NCBI GenBank assembly: GCA_011391835.1
Contig: JAABPS010000228.1
Location: 1-5,083, forward strand
Source: Desulfobacteraceae bacterium
Lineage (GTDB): Bacteria > Desulfobacterota > Desulfobacteria > Desulfobacterales > JAABPS01
DNA: 5,083 nt
Direction of reading: 5' to 3'
In this document: in pieces, positions 1-4,068 of the stretch
Numbering within the stretch: position 1 is the stretch's first letter
How the letters are laid out: each line of letters opens with the position of its first letter
Translations under genes and position numbers: made by a program
The notes under the pieces: model-generated
What the model was told of the DNA's origin: nothing
Database searches by the model: none
The model's input: only the letters and a program-made list of their open reading frames with translations

Positions 1-714
1 TTCCTGCAAATAGGGATATTCCCGGATACTTTCAACAAAGGGCTGCCGCAATGCCCTGTATCGCTTTCTGTCTGCGACATCGATTCCCTTCTTTCCCTTG
101 ACCATGATGGCCTTGAGATTTTTAGATCCCATCACTGCGCCAAATCCGCCCCTGCCCAGCGTGGATATGCGGTCAATAAAAGCCATGGAAAAAGTGATTT
201 TTTGTTCACCTGCCTGACCGATGGACAGAACGCCCAAAGGCTGTTCATACTCCTGCCAGAATGCTTTGCAGGTTTCCGCCACGCCCATGCCCCAGAGATG
301 GCCAGCATCACAGATCTCAACATCATCATCGAGGATTTTTATATACACAGGGTGTTGAGCCTTTCCGGTGATGATTATGTGATCAAACCCTGCATTTTTC
401 AGCTCGCATCCAAAATGAAATCCACCGGCGCCGCACCAGCCAATGGTTCCGCTGGATGGAAGTTTTGTGACGGCAAATATCCTGGATGTGGAAGGGAGAT
501 CGGTTCCTACTAAGGGCCCGGCGCCTAACACAATGGTATTTTCAGGATCCAACGCGTCAACGCCCGGACGGATGGCATCGTAGGCAAGCTTAAGCGTCAG
601 TCCCAGTCCTCCCACATATTTCTCCGCCAGACAAAAATCGAGGGGGGTTCGTTCAATGATTTGGTGTGTCAAATCTATATGCAGAATATATCCGGCAAAT
701 CCGCCCAGACTCAT
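1..714 (-). CDS. Aldehyde:ferredoxin oxidoreductase (AOR) family, N-terminal part, cut by window edge
   Basis: The frame is open from the ATG at 714 to the left edge: 238 codons of a family usually near 600 residues. Members hold a tungsto-bispterin cofactor and a [4Fe-4S] cluster and oxidise aldehydes to acids, or run in reverse, with ferredoxin. What is visible is the AFOR N-terminal domain: an opening GYILHIDL strand, YVGGLGL (33-39, the pterin-loop region, usually GGRGLG), GFDHIIITGKA, and the family-diagnostic GRGGFGAVMGSKNLKAI at 187-203. The cysteine ligands of the cluster lie in the missing C-terminal part. The start is supported by GAGGAG (723-728 on the plus strand) eight bases upstream. 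The ATG overlaps the ferredoxin stop codon as ATGA, so coupled translation is likely. Family membership is secure. The substrate is not: the GGLG loop is also seen in BamB-type benzoyl-CoA reductase subunits, a related branch. Confidence 0.93.
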   Translation of the reverse strand, partial: MSLGGFAGYILHIDLTHQIIERTPLDFCLAEKYVGGLGLTLKLAYDAIRPGVDALDPENTIVLGAGPLVGTDLPSTSRIFAVTKLPSSGTIGWCGAGGFHFGCELKNAGFDHIIITGKAQHPVYIKILDDDVEICDAGHLWGMGVAETCKAFWQEYEQPLGVLSIGQAGEQKITFSMAFIDRISTLGRGGFGAVMGSKNLKAIMVKGKKGIDVADRKRYRALRQPFVESIREYPYLQE

Positions 715-950
715 GCGTTGTTCTCCTCAGCCGTTTTGGTTAACGCACCGTAAAAGCAATTGTCCGCACAGATACCGCATGCAGTGCAGTTTTCAGTAAA
801 CCGGATGACACAGAGCTCATCCATCATTTCCACACGGATATTGGCGGCAAATGGTTTGAACGTCCGGGTGTTTGCCTCTGAACAGCTGAGCTGACAGCGC
901 AAACAGCCGGAACATTTTTCCGTAGCGATTGTGATATGATAGGTTCCCAT
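711..950 (-). CDS. Small ferredoxin-like protein with two [4Fe-4S] motifs, probable electron-transfer subunit of the AOR
   Basis: The protein has 79 residues and two complete cysteine sets: C13-x2-C16-x2-C19-x3-C23 and C55-x2-C58-x2-C61-x3-C65. This predicts a bacterial dicluster ferredoxin fold carrying two [4Fe-4S] clusters in the cytoplasm. The second set lacks the usual proline after its last cysteine (CFYGAL instead of CPYGAL). About 31 residues separate the two motifs, longer than in a minimal clostridial ferredoxin and more like the small Fe-S subunits of oxidoreductase complexes. AGGAG (961-965 on the plus strand) lies ten bases before the ATG. The stop overlaps the AOR start by four bases. 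By analogy with AOR operons that encode a separate Fe-S subunit (AorA of the AorABC enzyme), I infer that it carries electrons to or from the AOR. The Fe-S assignment is secure; the partner is inferred from position. Confidence 0.93.
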   Translation of the reverse strand: MGTYHITIATEKCSGCLRCQLSCSEANTRTFKPFAANIRVEMMDELCVIRFTENCTACGICADNCFYGALTKTAEENNA

Positions 951-1002
951 AATTCATCTGCTCCTGTATAAACCCATCGGATTTGGAATCAGATTTCAGA
1001 TG

Positions 1003-1821
1003 TTAATGAGCCATCTCCTTGATTTTGCCGACAATAGCAGGCAGCGCCTCACCTGTTTTCATAGGAATATATACATCTGTCACAGGCGAAAAAGCATTTT
1101 CAGTAGGATTAATAACGATGATGCGAGCCCCTGCTTTTTTGGCCTCTATGGGGAAATAGGCTGCCGGATAGACATTGCCCGACGTCCCCAGAACCAGCAT
1201 GACATCGGTGCTCTGCGCGATGCCAAACGCCCTGGGCAGATGCTGGACAGCCTCTCCGAACATGACGACATCCGGACGCATCATGGAACTGCACGTATCA
1301 CAGAGAGGCGCCAGTGAAACCATGTGGGTCAGGCTAAACTCTGCCATGGCGTTTAATTTTTCTCTGATCTCCCTGACAAAGGACTTTCGCTCAACGTTTT
1401 TTGTGCAGCCGCAGGAAAGACATTTCATCCTAAAAAGATTGCCATGGACTTCAATGACTTTACTGCTGCCAGCCTCCTGATGAAGATTATCCACATTCTG
1501 GGTAATCACTGACATCAAAATACCCATGGCCTCAAGGTCTGCCAGAGCCTTGTGGCCCGGGTTATGATCTGCCTGTTCAAAAGCATTCAGTATTCCGATA
1601 AACACCGGCAGCAGCTTTTCTGCATTTCGATCCAGAGCGCTGATCAGGCCTTCTGCTGTACCTACCTCTATGGGGTCCACCTGATCCCATAAGCCGCCAG
1701 GATCTCGGAAAGTGGCAATGCCGCTTTCCTCTGAATTTCCAGCGCCGCAGAACGCAGATGCCCGGGTTGCTTTTGAAAGAATTTTTGCAGCCTCTTCAAT
1801 TTCTTTTCTGTACTGACCCAT
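1003..1821 (-). CDS. Sir2-family NAD-dependent protein deacylase (sirtuin)
   Basis: The 272-residue protein is full length for a bacterial sirtuin. NAD-binding and catalytic motifs appear in order: CGAGNSEESGIATFRDPGG (25-43), TQNVDNLH (107-114), VIEVHGN with the general base His126, RPDVVMFGE (182-190), LGTSGNVYPAA (211-221) and INP (237-239). A zinc site is formed by C134/C137 (C139 nearby) and C174/C177. Sirtuins remove acyl groups from lysine and consume NAD+, giving nicotinamide and O-acyl-ADP-ribose. The GTSxxVYPAA motif resembles class III bacterial sirtuins, but the acyl-pocket Tyr-x2-Arg pair of CobB/SIRT5 is not visible; about F74 and I77 stand there. The usual SGIPxFR reads SGIATFR. 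GAGGGGG (1831-1837 on the plus strand) supports the ATG at 1821. It is the first gene of the operon, 52 bases ahead of the ferredoxin gene with no terminator between, so a role in controlling the AOR or acyl metabolism is possible but inferred. Confidence 0.95.
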   Translation of the reverse strand: MGQYRKEIEEAAKILSKATRASAFCGAGNSEESGIATFRDPGGLWDQVDPIEVGTAEGLISALDRNAEKLLPVFIGILNAFEQADHNPGHKALADLEAMGILMSVITQNVDNLHQEAGSSKVIEVHGNLFRMKCLSCGCTKNVERKSFVREIREKLNAMAEFSLTHMVSLAPLCDTCSSMMRPDVVMFGEAVQHLPRAFGIAQSTDVMLVLGTSGNVYPAAYFPIEAKKAGARIIVINPTENAFSPVTDVYIPMKTGEALPAIVGKIKEMAH

Positions 1822-1863
1822 TTCAATTGTCCCCCTCTAAAACCGGTGATGGCGTTTGATTGA

Positions 1864-1892
1864 ATCATACACGTCATTGTCAAAAAAATCAA
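1864..1892 (-). promoter_or_regulatory. Predicted sigma70-type promoter of the sirtuin-ferredoxin-AOR operon
   Basis: Read on the minus strand, TTGATT (1892-1887) and TATGAT (1869-1864) are separated by 17 bases, close to the TTGACA/TATAAT consensus with ideal spacing. Transcription would begin near 1857, leaving about 36 bases of untranslated leader before the ATG at 1821. An 11-base palindrome, TGATT-G-AATCA (1857-1867), overlaps the -10 box and the predicted start and could be a repressor site, though five-base arms are weak evidence. Confidence 0.5.
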
Positions 1893-1910
1893 TCCGATAT
1901 GCCAGCAGGA

Positions 1911-1970
1911 TATAATGAACACCCCCCATTATCTTTTGATAATTGCTTGAATATGAACGGGTAATATTAT
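1911..1970 (+). promoter_or_regulatory. Candidate promoter elements for the SPOR-NlpC/P60 gene
   Basis: Two candidates are visible. A perfect TATAAT at 1911-1916 has only a poor -35 (around 1888-1893) and would give a leader of about 50 bases. Alternatively TTGCTT (1943-1948) and TATTAT (1965-1970) are 16 bases apart, but that would start transcription almost on the ATG at 1975 and favour an internal start at 2026. The first fits the longer protein; neither is compelling. Confidence 0.3.
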
Positions 1971-1974
1971 AAGA

Positions 1975-2820
1975 ATGAACCGTATCAGAAAAAATCTCAA
2001 AGTTTATGACAACGTTTTGCGAAAAATGAATAAAAACAGCACTAAAGAATTCTATCCTGAGACGGCCATAGCATGGGCGTATGGTATCATTTTCCTGGTG
2101 GCAGCTGTTTTAGCAACTGCCTGTGGATGCAGAACTGTTCTTCAGCCGGAAAGGATACCTGAACGAAAGCTGGAGAAGATGGGCTATTCTGTTCAACTGG
2201 GAGCGTTTTCAAACGTTGAAAATGCCGCCAGGCTGATGAATTCGTTAAATCAGAGAGCGGATAATGCGTATTATTTTGTCCATAGAAAAGGATTGTACAA
2301 GGTTCGTTTTGGCAATTATTCATCCAGGGAACAGGCCCGTCTAAAAGCTGAAAATCTTCGAAGCATAGGAATGATTGATGACTACTACATCATAAATCCG
2401 TATGATTACCCTGTATATAAAGTTGATGAATTGGGCGAAGACTACTTCAGAGATCAAATCATCCGGACTGCTGAAAGTTTTGTGGGCACACCTTACAAAT
2501 GGGGAGGAGTTTCCTCAAACGCAGGATTTGACTGCAGCGGCCTGACGATGGCAGTGTACCAGTTAAACGGTTTGAGGCTTCCGCGTTCTTCCGCGGAGCA
2601 ATACACCTATGGGAAGGCGATCAGCAAAAAAGAGCTAAAAAAAGGCGACCTTGTTTTTTTCGCCACTTCCAACGGCAATAAGGTTTCGCATGTGGGTGTT
2701 TATGCAGGAAACAATACGTTTATTCATGCGCCCAGTGAGGGGAAGAGCATCCACATGGAGTCTCTTTTAAACAGCTATTATAAAAAAAGATATGTAGGCG
2801 CGAAAACCTATATGTGGTAG
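1975..2820 (+). CDS. Membrane-anchored or lipoprotein SPOR-domain NlpC/P60 cell-wall endopeptidase
   Basis: The 281-residue protein has three parts. A basic N-terminus is followed by a hydrophobic segment (about 31-49) ending in LATAC-GC, a plausible but imperfect lipobox with Cys50 as the lipidated residue. A SPOR-type domain (about 70-141, starting YSVQLGAFSN, with LYKVRFGNYSS) would bind denuded septal glycan. An NlpC/P60 domain (about 160-281) carries the catalytic Cys187 in FDCSGL, His239 in VSHVGVY and His251 in FIHAPS; such enzymes cut peptide stems of peptidoglycan. It should act in the periplasm or at the inner face of the outer membrane, probably in wall remodelling or division. The start is uncertain: no good ribosome-binding site precedes 1975 or the internal ATG at 2026 (Met18), and starting at Met18 would give a more usual signal-peptide length. 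It stands alone, divergent from the sirtuin operon. Confidence 0.92.
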   Translation: MNRIRKNLKVYDNVLRKMNKNSTKEFYPETAIAWAYGIIFLVAAVLATACGCRTVLQPERIPERKLEKMGYSVQLGAFSNVENAARLMNSLNQRADNAYYFVHRKGLYKVRFGNYSSREQARLKAENLRSIGMIDDYYIINPYDYPVYKVDELGEDYFRDQIIRTAESFVGTPYKWGGVSSNAGFDCSGLTMAVYQLNGLRLPRSSAEQYTYGKAISKKELKKGDLVFFATSNGNKVSHVGVYAGNNTFIHAPSEGKSIHMESLLNSYYKKRYVGAKTYMW

Positions 2821-2908
2821 CTCTGCCCCTGAAACAGCCCTTCTGCCCAATTTTTGGATTGGCCGGTGATCTGTTTGTAAATTCAATAAATCGGCAGTAA
2901 AAAATATA

Positions 2909-2936
2909 TTGACTTTTAAGGTTAAATCTCTAAAAT
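2909..2936 (+). promoter_or_regulatory. Predicted sigma70-type promoter of the dapA-argC transcript
   Basis: TTGACT (2909-2914) and TAAAAT (2931-2936) are 16 bases apart, close to consensus at both boxes. Transcription would begin near 2943, giving an untranslated leader of about 225 bases before dapA. It is the best promoter match upstream of dapA. The 27 bases between the terminator T-run and the dapA start have no room for one, so dapA transcription must come through the terminator. Confidence 0.55.
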
Positions 2937-2978
2937 CGACTTATAAAAAATAGACATCGAATTTGTAAAGTGATAAAA

Positions 2979-3077
2979 ATGACTGTATGCCATCTGCCCA
3001 TAAAGCGTAAATCCAGAAAGGCATCCCGCATTGGCGGGATCCACTTCAACGGCCGGGGCGGGCGCATGCAGCAATAA
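2979..3077 (+). CDS. Possible 32-residue Lys/Arg-rich leader peptide upstream of dapA
   Basis: An ATG at 2979 opens a 32-codon frame ending at TAA 3075-3077, wholly inside the predicted dapA leader RNA. Residues 9-17 read KRKSRKASR: three Lys and three Arg in nine positions, encoded just before the GC-rich hairpin at 3021. The preceding AAGTGA (2968-2973) is only a weak ribosome-binding site, five bases from the ATG. A second ATG at 2987 would encode only seven residues in another frame. Position and composition fit a leader peptide whose translation senses Lys or Arg supply, which would suit downstream dapA and argC, but an ORF this short could be chance. It has no recognisable domain. Confidence 0.25.
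   Translation: MTVCHLPIKRKSRKASRIGGIHFNGRGGRMQQ
3021..3069 (+). repeat. GC-rich palindrome with two mutually exclusive pairings (leader hairpin or REP-like element)
   Basis: ATCCCGC (3023-3029) and GCGGGAT (3034-3040) form a perfect seven-base-pair hairpin with the loop ATTG. The same 5' arm, extended to GCATCCCGC (3021-3029), can instead pair with GCGGG (3058-3062) and ATGC (3066-3069) with a three-base bulge. The core also resembles widespread extragenic palindromes of the type TGGATTCCCGC...GCGGGAAT, when read on the minus strand. There is no T-run, so it is not a terminator itself. Confidence 0.5.
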
Positions 3078-3101
3078 CATATAAAGACATCTTTATAGAA
3101 T

Positions 3102-3141
3102 AAAACCTCTTGAAGCCTCCCGGTTTCAGGAGGTTTTTTTT
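3102..3141 (+). terminator. Strong intrinsic terminator in the dapA leader (probable attenuator)
   Basis: AAAACCTC (3102-3109) pairs with GAGGTTTT (3130-3137); T3110-G3129 forms a wobble pair and TGAA (3111-3114) pairs with TTCA (3125-3128). This makes a 13-pair stem with a ten-base loop, and the 3' side runs into eight T residues (3134-3141). A second short hairpin, CCTCC (3116-3120) with GGAGG (3129-3133), shares the same 3' arm. It sits downstream of the predicted dapA promoter and only 27 bases before the dapA ATG, so it probably acts as a conditional attenuator and not merely as the end of the upstream gene. Confidence 0.8.
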
Positions 3142-3155
3142 GGGTCAAACAATAA

Positions 3156-3161
3156 AAGGAG
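3156..3161 (+). promoter_or_regulatory. Ribosome-binding site of dapA
   Basis: AAGGAG lies seven bases before the ATG at 3169, a near-ideal site that fixes the dapA start. It lies 15 bases after the terminator T-run and is not part of the terminator stem. Confidence 0.85.
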
Positions 3162-3168
3162 CAGATAG

Positions 3169-4068
3169 ATGAAATTAGCAGGAGTTTGGCTGCCGGTGAT
3201 TACACCCTTTTTAAATGACGAGATCGATTTTCCTTCCTATGACGGGTTGATCGATTATTACATTTCAAAAGGAATTTCAGGATTGATCCCGCTGGGTACA
3301 ACAGGGGAGAGCCCTGTGATGACAGAGCCTGAGTTTGAAAAAATCATTGACCATACGGTGGAGGTCAATAGATGTCGCGTGCCTGTTTACGTAGGGGTTG
3401 GAGGCAACTTCACAAATAAAGTAATTAAAACATTAAAGGTAGTAGAAAAATATGCAGTGGAGGGTATTTTATCGGTATGCCCCTACTACAACCGTCCTGA
3501 TCAAAACGGACTGTATGAGCATTTTTTAAAAATATCGGAAGCAACGGAAAAAAATATCATTATTTATAATATCCCGTATCGGACAGGCGTGAATCTGCAA
3601 AATGAAACGCTCTTTAGGCTTGCGGAGCAGGAAAATATTATTGGAATAAAAGATTCCTGTGGAAACATCCACCAGACCTTAGAACTTTTATCAGAAAAAC
3701 CGGAAAATTTTTCTGTTTTGACAGGTGAAGATATTCTTTTTTATACCCATCTGGTAAATGGCGGAGAGGGGGGTATTCTTGCAGCAGCCCATTTACATAC
3801 GGATGTTTTTCTCGATGTCTTTCGTCTGGTTAAAGAAAATGACCATCAATCAGCGCTTCAACGGTGGAAGGGAATTCATAAGATGATACCATTGCTTTTT
3901 AAAGAGCCGAATCCGGGTCCAATAAAATACTGTTTAAACCGCTTGAAGCTGATCCGGTCGAGCGAAACCAGGCTACCTTTAACCGGTATTTCAGAAGAAC
4001 TGAAGACCCAGCTGGACAAACATTGTTTAGAAAAAATTCAACAAATAGATGCAGGAGGGGCAGTATGA
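3169..4068 (+). CDS. dapA: 4-hydroxy-tetrahydrodipicolinate synthase (DapA)
   Basis: The 299-residue protein is a class I aldolase-type TIM barrel that condenses pyruvate with L-aspartate 4-semialdehyde, the first committed step to diaminopimelate and lysine. The early part aligns with E. coli DapA without gaps, so the key residues have the same numbers: GTTGE (43-47, with Thr44 and Thr45), Tyr107 in PYYNRP, Tyr133 in YNIPYRTG, the substrate-binding Arg138, and the Schiff-base Lys161 in GIKDSCG. PNPGPIKY near 245 matches the family PNPxPxK motif. Of the lysine feedback-site residues, Ser48, Asn80, Tyr106 and His118 are kept, while Glu84 is Lys and Ala49 is Pro, so feedback may be weakened. 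The GGEGGILAAAH segment departs from the usual GGxGVISVTAN. A related family aldolase cannot be fully excluded, but the full catalytic set favours DapA. It overlaps argC by four bases and lies behind a leader terminator. Confidence 0.92.
   Translation: MKLAGVWLPVITPFLNDEIDFPSYDGLIDYYISKGISGLIPLGTTGESPVMTEPEFEKIIDHTVEVNRCRVPVYVGVGGNFTNKVIKTLKVVEKYAVEGILSVCPYYNRPDQNGLYEHFLKISEATEKNIIIYNIPYRTGVNLQNETLFRLAEQENIIGIKDSCGNIHQTLELLSEKPENFSVLTGEDILFYTHLVNGGEGGILAAAHLHTDVFLDVFRLVKENDHQSALQRWKGIHKMIPLLFKEPNPGPIKYCLNRLKLIRSSETRLPLTGISEELKTQLDKHCLEKIQQIDAGGAV

Larger units (their letters stand above)
2821..3168 (+). other. 348-bp intergenic region acting as upstream/leader region of dapA
   Basis: The first 88 bases (2821-2908) follow the NlpC/P60 stop and hold only a weak inverted repeat (CCAAT/ATTGG around 2848-2863) without a T-run, so no clear terminator for that gene is seen. 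From 2909 on the region contains a promoter, a possible leader ORF, a GC-rich hairpin, a small AT hairpin, a strong intrinsic terminator and the dapA ribosome-binding site, each listed separately. Base composition changes sharply: 3021-3069 is about 70 percent G+C, while both flanks are AT-rich. No tRNA, T-box consensus or lysine-riboswitch core was recognised. Confidence 0.7.

Noticed and set aside
202..513. Plus-strand frame opposite the AOR gene
   Set aside because: It is a shadow of the well-supported AOR coding frame and has no domain or start signal.
955..1002. Inverted repeat CATCTG/CAGATG spanning the sirtuin-ferredoxin gap
   Set aside because: Six-base arms with a 36-base loop and no T-run are expected by chance; not called a terminator or regulator.
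1000..1480. Plus-strand frames opposite the sirtuin gene
   Set aside because: All overlap the sirtuin gene, which carries complete family motifs; the opposite frames have none.
2847..2864. Possible terminator after the NlpC/P60 gene (CCAAT...ATTGG)
   Set aside because: Five-pair stem without a following T-run; too weak to call.
2937..3141. T-box or lysine riboswitch controlling dapA
   Set aside because: The T-box core (GGUGGNACCGCG type) and specifier-domain motifs are not visible, nor is the lysine-riboswitch core. GGCGGGATCC at 3033-3042 is only superficially similar.
2930..3148. A 72-codon minus-strand open frame across the dapA leader
   Set aside because: It runs backwards through the terminator and hairpins, has no ribosome-binding site or recognisable domain, and its composition reflects the structured leader.
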